A DNA stretch of 64,000 bases from Chloroflexus aggregans DSM 9485 (GCF_000021945.1 NC_011831.1:2121353-2185352), one strand, 5' to 3'. Counted from the stretch's first letter, positions 45,701-54,344 are shown. Notes: generated from the sequence alone by a model not told the origin. Program-made: numbers and translations.

Positions 45701-46213
45701 CTGCCCGCCGATCGAGGTGATCTGTCCGCCAATTGACGTAATCTGCCCGCCGATCGAGGTGATCTGCCCCCCGATTTGCGTTACATCTTCCAGACCGCTT
45801 TTTCCAGGATCGAACTCAAAACTCTCAGTAGCACCTCCCTGTCCGGTCACAGGATCGACTCCGCCACCAAAAACGAGGTCGTAATCGGCTTGTAAATTCG
45901 TCAACGTCACCGTAACCAATGAGCCGGGCGCATCGATAGTGAAAGCAAAATAATCAATATCACTCGATGACGCGATCACACCCTCAATCGGTTGACGCCA
46001 GCTATCAGTACGGCCGACGGCAATGGGTTGCGCAGTAACACCAGGTGGCGTGATGCTACCGTTCGGTTCGCTTTCGCCAACGAGGGGCAATTCGGTCACA
46101 GTCGAGAGCCGGATCGGAACTTCAGCAGCCGTTGCCGGGATCGATGTCGGGGCGAAGGCAAGTGGTGCTACCAGCAGACTCAGAATACTGACAACAAACC
46201 AGATACGTGACAT
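42701..46213 (-). CDS. secreted gingipain-like (peptidase C25-type) protein with PPC domain and heptapeptide repeats
   Basis: About 1170 residues from the ATG at 46213, with AGGAG nine bases upstream. A signal peptide (about 1-30) is followed by a bacterial pre-peptidase-like (PPC) beta domain (S-E-P-N-G near 47; F-A-F-T-I-D near 90), which is split by eight identical G-G-Q-I-T-S-I units. The central region (about 270-800) resembles gingipain-type caspase-fold peptidases: V-L-I-G-S-D-E-V-I-P-F, then H-F-D-H-W as the probable histidine site and Y-Y-S-V-G-C-H-S-G as the probable cysteine site, then G-N-W-I-G-N-T-G-Y-G-Y. The C-terminal part is beta-rich and includes Y-Q-V-M-L-P-V-V-I-R, related to the tail at 6349. 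Proteolysis is likely but not certain. It is cotranscribed with the upstream regulator gene (15-bp gap). Confidence 0.78.
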   Translation of the reverse strand: MSRIWFVVSILSLLVAPLAFAPTSIPATAAEVPIRLSTVTELPLVGESEPNGSITPPGVTAQPIAVGRTDSWRQPIEGVIASSSDIDYFAFTIDAPGSLVTVTLTNLQADYDLVFGGGVDPVTGQGGATESFEFDPGKSGLEDVTQIGGQITSIGGQITSIGGQITSIGGQITSIGGQITSIGGQITSIGGQITSIGGQITSISVNPGTRDEQIETVVWQPGRYFVAVAPASAGVTSPTPYRLTITLNRSTLQPLGPAPHVQVLTDVPDPDVTTLYIINSARMQEVYPDELSSISVISSSLQNYTSQVTLVWGGYENPLIQEKGAVIDLADLTVVTGSGATPLSQLLQDWVQPGNQRNPLYANYLASIIDHVIEAMIDPTGNGRSGEVRLDYQIAVNNNVSPGDENVLATPYPNVRNIVLIGSDEVIPFFRLPDLTTLANEADYLKYLETIDPNSGRNSLISPDNPLGAALRNRMLLSDNPYGTDRPYRFYGFPLFVPDLAVGRIVERPSEIADFLRRNVPWGYSAIDLRADSFDTPMLSLTGYDFLIDGVTAISNTIGQATAGSIDTRLLITNTWDRTAFENVWLEQPLDATGFFTTPLDVYSHTQTLLSSLNAHFDHWQLLPAIRSGADPDFPAERILAVQYGGSGPASTCDSYPDLCPGFFYNTIYYSVGCHSGYNVPYNAILQSPATIPVSRYAADFPQAFNRHAGNWIGNTGYGYGTLDGVDYSERLAVLLTQELLRNETRPDSGASEGFTYVGRSIGEALVNAKVRYLRTTFGLNAYDYKVLSITTLYGLPWKRVFVDNPLNAPVEDLNAELPNNDRTAPEPIGSSQLTRTITFTINYDPNYLQPSRTGSVVRLRASNVTISDTFLLNSTFNITPTVTVFDYNQIGMPSLPAFAYDITALSGSDDDDNRVPLVVRDVIFRGGQYNTVDNFNPTVTQIVTETFEPLITTTIEPDFSAGIGFWLPDRFFGHSRLGDGADQRDTLISTAAVFRTTDGVTGTLRTYTQLVFQVIYTDPAASGAETALADQNPPVIERVRIAGQDIIPQSVSTPVEVVIGDPDHPTNPQVTVTAVYLADDNVTWTPLTFTQDTTDLRLWRALVPRNWPDVRLIITAVDQAGNSVMYTAKGLLAPPTYQVMLPVVIRSSASSSGLLPCSMTIVNENCTNS
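45605..45772 (-). repeat. eight tandem 21-bp repeats encoding G-G-Q-I-T-S-I
   Basis: Eight copies of a 21-bp unit in frame within the coding region. The protein units are identical, while the DNA units vary at synonymous sites (for example GATCGA/AATTGA and GTGATC/GTAATC), and the variants alternate along the array. The pattern points to expansion of a two-unit (42-bp) block plus selection on the protein. Confidence 0.95.
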
Positions 46214-46228
46214 TGTCTTCAACTCCTA

Positions 46229-49200
46229 CTAGATCGGCAAGGCCTGCGCGAGTGCTAAATCGCGCTGCGCATCGAGATCGACAAAGATACCGATTGCCTC
46301 CACACGCGCCGCAACTGCTGCTGATATATCACCACAAGCAAGCGCTAAACGGGCTTGGTGATAACGAACTTTACCCAACTCATAACGATTTTCAAGCTGG
46401 ATCAGCATTGCGCTGCTCTGCTCAAACAGTTCGGCAGCAATCGCCAGATCACCGGCAGCCAGTGCAATCTCGCCCAGTACCCGATACGCGATTGCTGCAT
46501 CATCGGCTTGACCCAGTTCTTCAGCAATTGCCAACGACCGCTTCACCTCAGCACGGGCACGTTCCAGATCACCGAGTGCCAATGCTGCAAGCGCTGTTAA
46601 TCGCAACACTTCAGGTAAAAAGCTGCGCGCATTAATCGCTTCAAGTTCGCCGATCGCGGTAGCGAAGAGTTCATCGGCCTCAGCGGCTCGCCCTTGATAG
46701 AGCAGCACTTCGCCCCGATTGTAGCTCGTCACCGCTACCCCCAACCGTGAACCGAGACGCGCAAAGAGATCGCCCGCCAGCCGATAGAGTTCATCGGCCC
46801 GTGCAAGTTGATTACGACCGACCAGCACCACGGCGAGATTGTTGGCCGTCCGCGCCGTAGCCAGTACATCACCGATGCTCTCCGATAATGCCATTGATTG
46901 CTCAAACACGGCAATCGTCTCGACCCACCGCCCGGCCTGGGTATAGATCCGACCGAGATCGTTGAGGACATCACACAAACCGGCCGGTAGGTTCGCCTGT
47001 TCGTACAGCAGACGAGCCTGATTGAGCGCCTCAATTGCTTGTTGGCGGTCGCCTTGATAACCGGCAATGTTGCCGATGATCTTAAGCGCACGCGCCTGGT
47101 CGGTGATCTGCCCGGTGGTCACGGCCAGGTTGTATCCGATCCGTGCCCATTCCATCGCGTGGACATAATCACCGGTACGATAAGCAATGCCGGCGCCGAG
47201 GATATAACACCGCGCTGTCTCGGCCTGTAACGCGCGATGCGCACGCGCCATACCCGTCGTCAGCAACTCGAAGGCGGCTTGGTAACGCGACCGGCGCTCT
47301 TCAACGGTTGCCAGCATACGGTGCATCCGCAACCAGCGCTCACTTACCGGTTCATCGCCTACCGGTAAGCTAAGTTGGAGCGCTTCGCGAAAGTGATGCT
47401 CAGCTTGTTCGTAGTCACCCAACACAAGATAGAGATCACCGATTGCTTCGTGAATACCGGCAACCTGTTCGATCAATTGCGCCGGTGGCAACGCGGTGGT
47501 CAAACGTGGAGCCAGATTGAGCGCCGTTGTATACAACGCCAACGCATCACGATTGGCAAAACGGCGACGTGCCCGCTCTGCGGCGCGCAGATGATAGTCC
47601 AACGCCGATTGCCACTCCTCAGCTTGCAGAAAGTGCCACGCAAGCACGGCATATTGCTCTTCAAGCTGATTGGCAGCAATCTCCTCGATCCGACGCGCCA
47701 CCCGCGCGTGTAACATCCGCCGGCGCGCGTAGAGGATACCTTCGTAAGCCACATCACGCAATAGCGCATGGCGGAAGATATAGGCCAAAATCTGCTCCTG
47801 CTGATCGGCTTGGATCAGTTCACTCTCGATCAGACGTTGCAAGCCCTCGTCCAAGGCCGACGGATTGGAATAGACCCCTTCAACGACCGGACGAGGGAAG
47901 CGTCGTCCAATCACCGCTGCCACCTGTACCAATTCTTGACGCGGTTCATCAAGCCGGTCAAGCCGGGCAATGAGAAGACCTTCGATACTGCGCGGTACCT
48001 CGATCGTTTCCAACGGACGGGTCAGTTGCCATACCCCATCGGATTCACGGCGTACAAGCAGCCGATCGCGTACCAAGGCCCGCACCAGTTCTTCGATGAA
48101 AAAGGGATTGCCTTGTGTGCGTTCGAGCAGCGGCAACATCTCAGACGGTGGGGTACCGTCAAGTAAGGCGGACAGCAACCGGTAGCTATCATCAGCAGAC
48201 AACTCGCTCAGCTCAATACGCACCGTTCCCGGTAACCCATCCCATGGCATTGGCATCACCATTTCGGGTCGGTACGTCACCACCAAAGCCAACGTTCGTC
48301 CCTCGAGCATCTTGCTCAACCGTTCGAGTACCTCCAGCGAAGCTGTATCCGCCCAATGGCAATCTTCGAGAACGAGTAACAACGGCTCACGGGCTGCCGT
48401 TGCCAGGAGTATCTCGACCAGTAATTCTTGGAGTCGGTCATGGCGTTGTTGGGGTGACAACCCGGCGGTCAGCGTCATCTCGGGCAACGGCACGCCCAAC
48501 GCATCGCGCAACAGCGGGATAAATCGGCTGAGCGCCGGTACAAGCCGCTTAACACGCACCGTAATGTCGGTAACCAACTGTTCCGGCGCAGTCCGTAAAT
48601 CGAGGCCTAACGCACTCAAGATAGGGTTGCGGAGCGCCGCGTAGGGCATACGCTGCTCGTAACTCTGGCAATCCCCAAACAGAATGGTGAACGGTGGCAC
48701 TTCCTCTTCGGTCACGTGTTGCTCGGTTGAGGCAATCACCAGTTGTTGAATGACCTCCTCCGCCAAGCGCGACTTCCCCGAACCGGCTTCACCAACCACG
48801 GCAATCGTGGTCCCACGACCTTTCAAGGCAGCCCGTGCTGCAACCAACATTGCCGCCATCTCACGATCACGACCGATGAGCGGTGCTACAGCAAGGTTCG
48901 CATCATTCTGACGTGTAGCAACCGCCGCGATCTTTACCACCCGTACCGGTATCACCGGCTCGTGAAAACCCTTGAGTTGTAACGGTGTCCCCGGTTCGAG
49001 GACAAACTGACCCTCAACTGCGGTTTGGGTGCTCGGCGACAGATAGATAGCATCTTCAGGCGCTGCTGCCATCAACCGAGCCGCCAAATTCACCGCCGAC
49101 CCCATCACGGTATACTCGTAGCGGGTTGCGCCACCGACCCGCCCGGCAAAGACCGTGCCGGTATTAATACCAATCTTCTGGGCAAGGGGTGGCGCTGCAA

Positions 49201-50440
49201 TCCCCAGCAATTCGGCAATCTCTTGATTCGCTTCAGACAACACCTCACGCAATTCGAGCGCACACCGAACTGCGCGCGTGGGGTCATCTTCATGGGCAGT
49301 CGGCGCTCCGAACAATCCCATCAGCTTATCACCGTGGGTGTACATATCTACTTTGTTGACGATACCATCATAACGATGGACAACCGCCTGGGCCCGTCGG
49401 TAATAAGCGTTGAACACGGCAGCAGCCCGTTCCGGTTCGAGCTGCAACGTATTCAGATAGATCGAAAAATCATAGACGTTGGCAAAGAGCACCGTCACCG
49501 GGCGAAACTCACCCAATCCACCCGCAGCCGGATCGAGAAAGCGACGCGGTAAGCGATGGACGAGGTACGGTTGGAGTGCAGCCAACTGGCCCGCCAAGCG
49601 ATTGAGCGTCGCCAGATCGTTTGGCCCCGCTAACGGTAACGGTAACGGTGCCGAGATCGAGCTGGTGGTAGCAGCTAAGCTCAACAGACGATAAAAACCC
49701 TTGCTACGCGCTTCAACCTGATATGCATCCAACAAACGCAGCGTCTGTTCGGTAATGACCACCTCGCCCGGCGCAGCAATCTCTTGCGCCAATGCAACTC
49801 GATTCACTTCCGAGCCGGTCACGACCAATTCGATATGACTCTGATCACCGACTTCAGCCGCAAACACCTGCCCAGAATGGACACCAACCCGCAGCCGTAG
49901 CGTAAACCGTCCGGCGCGCGTCTCCAGATTGGCAAACTCTGCCATCCGTGCTTGCATCGCCAATGCGGTAGCGCAAGCAGCAATGGCATGCAGATCACCC
50001 AAGGTGGTAGCATCAAAGAAAACGGTCAACGCATCGCCACCAAACTTAAGCAAGGCGCCATTACGTGTGCGGACTTCGTGCAAGAGCGTGTCAAACAGCC
50101 GGCTGACAACTGCCGATACCTCTTCGGCGCCCTGCCGGCCTAATACCGACAGCCGTTCTGACAACGCAGTAAAGCCGGAGAGGTCGGCAAAGAGCAATGA
50201 GCCTTCCCAAAACGCGCCGGTAGTACGACCGGGTTGCGGATTGATGAGTTGGCGTTGCACGATTTGCGCCGGAATATACGCTGCACACGCCACGAGTTGG
50301 GCACGCAAACTCTGCCCAATGCGCATCCGCACTGAGGCCGATAGCGTACCGGTAGCAGCAAGTTCGGCTGCCTGATGAGGATCGAGATAGTTCATCAAGT
50401 CACGCCATTTGGTGGACGAACCGGTCATAACGGCTTCCAT
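46229..50440 (-). CDS. giant signalling protein: two class III cyclase domains, AAA/STAND ATPase and TPR repeats
   Basis: 1403 residues from the ATG at 50440 (GGAGG five bases upstream; the frame is open 123 codons further without support). The order is: a short N-terminal region; cyclase homology domain 1 (about 75-260) with F-A-D-L-S-G-F-T and K-F-G-G-D-A, both metal aspartates present; cyclase domain 2 (about 310-500), where the first Asp is Asn (F-A-N-V-Y-D-F) but G-D-K and the later G-x-N-x-G-x-V are kept; a P-loop ATPase domain (G-E-A-G-S-G-K-S near 548; L-L-L-V-L-E-D-C-H-W-A-D) and about 12 TPR-like repeats (870-1403). Proteins of this layout are signalling hubs; cAMP synthesis by domain 1 is possible. 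It is the first gene of an operon with the C25-like gene and is divergent from nadA. Confidence 0.9.
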   Translation of the reverse strand: MEAVMTGSSTKWRDLMNYLDPHQAAELAATGTLSASVRMRIGQSLRAQLVACAAYIPAQIVQRQLINPQPGRTTGAFWEGSLLFADLSGFTALSERLSVLGRQGAEEVSAVVSRLFDTLLHEVRTRNGALLKFGGDALTVFFDATTLGDLHAIAACATALAMQARMAEFANLETRAGRFTLRLRVGVHSGQVFAAEVGDQSHIELVVTGSEVNRVALAQEIAAPGEVVITEQTLRLLDAYQVEARSKGFYRLLSLAATTSSISAPLPLPLAGPNDLATLNRLAGQLAALQPYLVHRLPRRFLDPAAGGLGEFRPVTVLFANVYDFSIYLNTLQLEPERAAAVFNAYYRRAQAVVHRYDGIVNKVDMYTHGDKLMGLFGAPTAHEDDPTRAVRCALELREVLSEANQEIAELLGIAAPPLAQKIGINTGTVFAGRVGGATRYEYTVMGSAVNLAARLMAAAPEDAIYLSPSTQTAVEGQFVLEPGTPLQLKGFHEPVIPVRVVKIAAVATRQNDANLAVAPLIGRDREMAAMLVAARAALKGRGTTIAVVGEAGSGKSRLAEEVIQQLVIASTEQHVTEEEVPPFTILFGDCQSYEQRMPYAALRNPILSALGLDLRTAPEQLVTDITVRVKRLVPALSRFIPLLRDALGVPLPEMTLTAGLSPQQRHDRLQELLVEILLATAAREPLLLVLEDCHWADTASLEVLERLSKMLEGRTLALVVTYRPEMVMPMPWDGLPGTVRIELSELSADDSYRLLSALLDGTPPSEMLPLLERTQGNPFFIEELVRALVRDRLLVRRESDGVWQLTRPLETIEVPRSIEGLLIARLDRLDEPRQELVQVAAVIGRRFPRPVVEGVYSNPSALDEGLQRLIESELIQADQQEQILAYIFRHALLRDVAYEGILYARRRMLHARVARRIEEIAANQLEEQYAVLAWHFLQAEEWQSALDYHLRAAERARRRFANRDALALYTTALNLAPRLTTALPPAQLIEQVAGIHEAIGDLYLVLGDYEQAEHHFREALQLSLPVGDEPVSERWLRMHRMLATVEERRSRYQAAFELLTTGMARAHRALQAETARCYILGAGIAYRTGDYVHAMEWARIGYNLAVTTGQITDQARALKIIGNIAGYQGDRQQAIEALNQARLLYEQANLPAGLCDVLNDLGRIYTQAGRWVETIAVFEQSMALSESIGDVLATARTANNLAVVLVGRNQLARADELYRLAGDLFARLGSRLGVAVTSYNRGEVLLYQGRAAEADELFATAIGELEAINARSFLPEVLRLTALAALALGDLERARAEVKRSLAIAEELGQADDAAIAYRVLGEIALAAGDLAIAAELFEQSSAMLIQLENRYELGKVRYHQARLALACGDISAAVAARVEAIGIFVDLDAQRDLALAQALPI

Positions 50441-50668
50441 TGGTTCCTCCGGCGAACGGGAACAAGCATCTATACATTGTAAACGTTTCGTCGCCGGAGA
50501 TTGGCTCGTGGTTACGCCCTGCCGAACTAACGCGATGATTACAAGTGACGAACAAGATCGATGACCAGACGTGAGCGTGAGATCACTAATAACCTTATTG
50601 TGCAGCGAAAAAGGTAAAAAAAGAAGGGGGTAAACCGAGCGACTCGATGAAAAATTTTTAGTGACCTC
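50441..50668. other. leader side of the divergent region between the cyclase gene and nadA
   Basis: About 230 bp without a supported gene, running from the cyclase start to the nadA -35 box. The stretch near 50580-50660 is A/T-rich (runs such as AAAAAAGAAGGGGG and AAAAATTTTT), which may help promoter opening. No clear promoter for the minus-strand gene was found. Confidence 0.5.
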
Positions 50669-50697
50669 TTGACAATATCTCGTCAGAGGTGTATACT
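50669..50697 (+). promoter_or_regulatory. sigma-70-like promoter of nadABC
   Basis: TTGACA (50669-50674) and TATACT (50692-50697) with exactly 17 bases between them, 51 bp upstream of the nadA ATG. This is the best promoter match in the window. Confidence 0.85.
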
Positions 50698-50701
50698 CGT
50701 C

Positions 50702-50731
50702 ACACTTACTAAAAAGTGTAACAATAACACT
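50702..50731 (+). promoter_or_regulatory. overlapping inverted repeats at the nadA transcription start, candidate operator
   Basis: ACACTT-N6-AAGTGT (50702-50719) overlaps the expected start of transcription, and AGTGT-N7-ACACT (50715-50731) follows at once, sharing an arm. A repressor bound there would block the promoter. NAD synthesis operons are commonly controlled by NiaR, NrtR or NadR/NadQ-type repressors; I cannot assign this motif to one of them. Confidence 0.6.
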
Positions 50732-50747
50732 AATTAAGGAAAAACCC

Positions 50748-51719
50748 ATGCTCGGCCAACTATACGAAACTACCGGCGACACCGCCGCTACCCTCATCGC
50801 AGAGATCAATGACCTACGCCGTCAGCGCAATGCCATCATTCTAGCTCACAACTACGAGTACGGCGAAATCCAAGAGATCGCCGATTATGTCGGCGACTCG
50901 CTCGGTATGGCACAGGCTGCAGCGCGCACCAATGCTGATGTCATTGTGGTATGCGGCGTCTACTTCATGGCCGAAACGGCGGCCATTCTCAACCCACAAC
51001 GCACCGTCCTGATCCCTGACGCCAATGCCGGTTGCTCGCTGGCCGATTCCATCACGGTCGAGCAGTTGCGCGCGTGGAAAGCGGCAAACCCAGGCGCAGT
51101 TGTTGTCAGTTATGTCAATACCAGTGCTGCCGTGAAAGCCGAGAGTGACTATTGCTGCACCTCAGGCAACGCCGAGCGTGTGATCAATGCCATCCCCGCC
51201 GACAAGACCATTCTTTTTCTGCCCGATATGTTTCTCGGCAGTTACTTGCGCCAAAAGACCGGGCGCCCACTGAAGATTTGGGCCGGCGAGTGCCACGTGC
51301 ATGCTGCTATTCGCCCTGATATGATCGAACAGAAGCGGGCAGCAATGCCCGATGCCGAATTCCTCATTCACCCTGAATGCGGTTGTGTGAGCAGTGCAAT
51401 GGATTATCTGGCCAGTGGCGCGATTGATCGGCGTGGTACCCATATTCTCTCAACCGAAGGCATGATTGCTCACGTCAACCGATCGTCGGCTAGCCGTTTC
51501 GTCGTTGCGACCGAGATCGGTGTCTTACACCGCATGTGTAAGGCCAATCCCAACAAGCAGTTTGTCCCGATTGATGATTCGATCAGTTGTCGCTATATGA
51601 AGCTGATCACGCTGGAAAAAGTGCGCAATAGCTTGCGCGATTTACGTGAACCGGTGACGGTACCACCAGAGATTGCCGCGCGAGCACGGGTGGCTATCGA
51701 GCGTATGTTGGCGCTATGA
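50748..51719 (+). CDS. nadA: quinolinate synthase
   Basis: 323 residues, the short NadA type. It condenses iminoaspartate with dihydroxyacetone phosphate to quinolinate, in NAD synthesis. The three [4Fe-4S] cysteines are seen in V-C-G-V-Y-F-M-A-E-T, G-E-C-H-V-H-A and P-E-C-G-C-V. The A-H-N-Y-E substrate motif is at about residues 35-39. The ATG at 50748 follows an AAGGAAAAA site and lies 51 bp from the promoter. nadB and nadC follow on the same strand. The cluster is oxygen-sensitive in known enzymes. Confidence 0.97.
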   Translation: MLGQLYETTGDTAATLIAEINDLRRQRNAIILAHNYEYGEIQEIADYVGDSLGMAQAAARTNADVIVVCGVYFMAETAAILNPQRTVLIPDANAGCSLADSITVEQLRAWKAANPGAVVVSYVNTSAAVKAESDYCCTSGNAERVINAIPADKTILFLPDMFLGSYLRQKTGRPLKIWAGECHVHAAIRPDMIEQKRAAMPDAEFLIHPECGCVSSAMDYLASGAIDRRGTHILSTEGMIAHVNRSSASRFVVATEIGVLHRMCKANPNKQFVPIDDSISCRYMKLITLEKVRNSLRDLREPVTVPPEIAARARVAIERMLAL

Positions 51720-51761
51720 CCGTGTTGATGCGTTATGGATAAACAAGCTGCGGAGTACTCT

Positions 51762-53432
51762 ATGGATCCCATCCCAGCCCCACGCAGTGCAGTATCGTTC
51801 GTGCCTCCTGCCTGTGATCGACAGTTTGACGTGTTGGTAATTGGCGCCGGTGCTGCCGGTCTCACAGCAGCGTTAGCGGCAGCAGCAGCCGGCGCACGGG
51901 TTCTCGTCTTGGCCCGCGGGACGTTGCCCGAAAGTAATTCAGCGTGGGCACAAGGAGGGATCGCTGCTGCCCTCGATCCCACCGACTCACCACATCTCCA
52001 CATTGCCGATACGCTGGCTGCCGGCGCCGGGTTATGTGATGTAGCCGCGGTGACGACGCTTGCCCACGAAGCACCGACGTTAATGCGTGAATTAGCCGCT
52101 CTCGGTGTACCCTTCGAGCGCGACGCCGATCGGTTTGCGTTGGGGCTAGAAGGCGGTCACTCCCGTCGGCGCATCGTTCACGTTGGTGATGCAACCGGCT
52201 GGGCGGTAACGCGCGTTTTGATCGACCGCGTCCGAGCCACCCCTCGAATGACCGTGCGTGAACAAGCCCAAGCAATAGAGTTGCTCACCGCCGGGAAGCG
52301 CGTGGTTGGCGCCCTCGTCAGACTGGCCGATGGGACGTGGTGGCGGGTGTTAGCCGCAGCTACAGTGTTGGCAACCGGCGGAGCCGGCGCCTTGTACGGC
52401 CTCACCAGTAACCAACCGATTGCGCTTGGTGAAGGCATCGCGTTAGCTTACCGTGCCGGCGCAGAAGTCGCCGATATGGAGTTTGTGCAGTTTCACCCTA
52501 CCGTCTATCGTACCCGTGATGGGCATGGCTTCCTCATTACCGAAGCCGCACGTGGTGAAGGGGGCCGTCTCTATACACCGTCAGGCCGGCGCTTTATGCC
52601 CGACTACGATCCGCGTGCCGAACTGGCCCCGCGTGATGTAGTGACGCGCGGGATTATGGCGGCGATGCAAGCCGAGGGGTGTGATTATGTCTTGCTCGAT
52701 CTGACCCATCTCCCCGCCGACCATATCGAGCACCATTTTCCTACAATTGTTGCACGCTTGCGCGCCGATGGGATCGACCCGGTGCGCGATCCGATCCCGG
52801 TTGCGCCGGCAGCGCACTATCTGATGGGCGGGGTTCGCACCGACCTCAACGGTGCGACGAATCTCCCCGGTTTGTTTGCTGCCGGCGAAGTGGCTTGTAC
52901 CGGTGTACACGGCGCAAACCGGCTGGCAAGTAATTCGTTGCTCGAATGTCTGGTGTTTGGTCGGCGAGCCGGTGAAGCAGCAGCAACGTGGCGCCGCATA
53001 CCGTTGCCGTTGCCCGATCCGCTCCCGGTGAATCTGACAACTACCGCGGTACCGGTAGCGTGGCGGGCACACCTGGCAACGATCATGCGTGCCGCCGGCC
53101 CCCTGCGCCATGGCGATACGTTGCGTCAGGCATTGATCGAATTAGAGTCGTGGCCGATGATCGCCGATCCGTTCGATCCCGAAGCGATCACCGCAGTGAA
53201 TGCCGGGCTGACCGCACGCCTGATCGTGGCTTCAGCCCTGCTCCGCACCGAAAGTCGCGGTGGTCATTTTCGCCAAGATTACCCCCAAAGCGATGAAGCC
53301 TGGCGCAAACACACCATCCTTCGCCATCACACCCCACCGTGCTTTGCCCCAACAATTGCTCCACCTCCAGAGCGGGGCCGCGATGAGCGAGCCATACCAC
53401 AAGTCGCGACGATAGTGGAGCAAATTCGGTAG
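51762..53432 (+). CDS. nadB: L-aspartate oxidase
   Basis: About 556 residues. NadB oxidises aspartate to iminoaspartate for NadA. The FAD-binding start V-I-G-A-G-A-A-G is near residue 25, followed by N-S-x-W-A-Q-G-G-I-A-A-A near 62 and the active-site region H-G-A-N-R-L-A-S-N-S-L-L-E near 380. The C-terminal helical domain includes E-S-R-G-G-H-F-R, typical of the succinate dehydrogenase/fumarate reductase flavoprotein family. The ATG at 51762 has GGAG six bases upstream; one at 51735 gives nine more residues but has no ribosome site. It lies 42 bp after nadA and 36 bp before nadC. Confidence 0.95.
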   Translation: MDPIPAPRSAVSFVPPACDRQFDVLVIGAGAAGLTAALAAAAAGARVLVLARGTLPESNSAWAQGGIAAALDPTDSPHLHIADTLAAGAGLCDVAAVTTLAHEAPTLMRELAALGVPFERDADRFALGLEGGHSRRRIVHVGDATGWAVTRVLIDRVRATPRMTVREQAQAIELLTAGKRVVGALVRLADGTWWRVLAAATVLATGGAGALYGLTSNQPIALGEGIALAYRAGAEVADMEFVQFHPTVYRTRDGHGFLITEAARGEGGRLYTPSGRRFMPDYDPRAELAPRDVVTRGIMAAMQAEGCDYVLLDLTHLPADHIEHHFPTIVARLRADGIDPVRDPIPVAPAAHYLMGGVRTDLNGATNLPGLFAAGEVACTGVHGANRLASNSLLECLVFGRRAGEAAATWRRIPLPLPDPLPVNLTTTAVPVAWRAHLATIMRAAGPLRHGDTLRQALIELESWPMIADPFDPEAITAVNAGLTARLIVASALLRTESRGGHFRQDYPQSDEAWRKHTILRHHTPPCFAPTIAPPPERGRDERAIPQVATIVEQIR

Positions 53433-53468
53433 CGGAAGACGGCATAGCTTGAGACGCAAGGATAGATT

Positions 53469-54332
53469 ATGGATATACAACTGCACCTGATCGACACCAT
53501 TGTCAGCCAGGCGCTCGCTGAAGACATCGGGAACGGTGACATTACCACCCTGGCTGCCATTCCGGCCAATATCGCAACCACAGCCTACATTGTAACGCGC
53601 GAAGCCGGTGTTATTGCCGGCCTACCCCTCGTTGAAGCAGTTTTCCGAAAGCTCGATCCGACGGTACGGCTCACGTGCCATATCACCGACGGTACCGCCG
53701 TCTCCGCCGGCACGCCAGTTGCAACCCTCACCGGATCGGCCCGTACCATTCTCAGTGGTGAACGGGTAGCCCTCAATCTGCTGCAACGACTAAGCGGGAT
53801 CGCCACCCTTACCGCCCAATATGTGGCAGCCGTCGCCGGTACCCGCGCGCAGATCATTGACACCCGCAAAACAACCCCCGGTCTGCGGGTGCTCGAAAAG
53901 TATGCAGTACGAATGGGGGGTGGGCGCAATCACCGCTTCGGTCTATACGACGGTGTGATGCTGAAAGATAATCATCTGGCGATCCTTGCCGCACACGGGG
54001 TTGATTTAGCGACTGCGATCGCCCGTGTACGTGCTCAGATCGGGCCAATGGTACGACTCGAAGTTGAGGTGGAGTGCGTGGCCGATGCGATTGTTGCCGC
54101 CGAAGCCGGAGCCGATCTGATCCTACTCGACAACATGCCACTCGATCAACTCAGAGCAGCGGTAGACGCGGTTGGTGGACGGGCGCAAACCGAAGCCAGC
54201 GGTGGCGTCACTTTACAGACCGTGCGCGCGATTGCTGAAACCGGTGTTGATTACATCTCGGTGGGAGCATTGACCCATTCAGTGCGAGCACTCGACATCG
54301 GGTTGGATTGTGCCGAGGAGCAACGAGGATAG
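53469..54332 (+). CDS. nadC: nicotinate-nucleotide pyrophosphorylase (carboxylating)
   Basis: 287 residues, normal length for quinolinate phosphoribosyltransferase, which turns quinolinate and PRPP into nicotinate mononucleotide. The conserved blocks are E-D-I-G-N-G-D-I-T-T (residues about 17-26), R-K-T-T-P-G-L-R (about 137-144), the basic G-G-G-R-N-H-R stretch and D-G-V-M-L-K-D-N-H. The late E-A-S-G-G-V motif closes the barrel. It is the last gene of nadABC; AAGGAT precedes the ATG. It is convergent with the gene at 54345 (12-bp gap), so a terminator must overlap coding sequence or be absent. Confidence 0.97.
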   Translation: MDIQLHLIDTIVSQALAEDIGNGDITTLAAIPANIATTAYIVTREAGVIAGLPLVEAVFRKLDPTVRLTCHITDGTAVSAGTPVATLTGSARTILSGERVALNLLQRLSGIATLTAQYVAAVAGTRAQIIDTRKTTPGLRVLEKYAVRMGGGRNHRFGLYDGVMLKDNHLAILAAHGVDLATAIARVRAQIGPMVRLEVEVECVADAIVAAEAGADLILLDNMPLDQLRAAVDAVGGRAQTEASGGVTLQTVRAIAETGVDYISVGALTHSVRALDIGLDCAEEQRG

Positions 54333-54344
54333 CCGTATACACCG

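Noticed and set aside
45605-45772. CRISPR or non-coding repeat suggested by 21-bp periodicity
   Set aside because: The repeats are exactly in frame, encode identical heptapeptides and vary only at silent sites, so they are part of the coding sequence.
46440-50809. Start of the cyclase protein at 50809
   Set aside because: The extra 123 codons lack cyclase-family resemblance, overlap the nadA start on the other strand, and have no ribosome site; GGAGG precedes the ATG at 50440.
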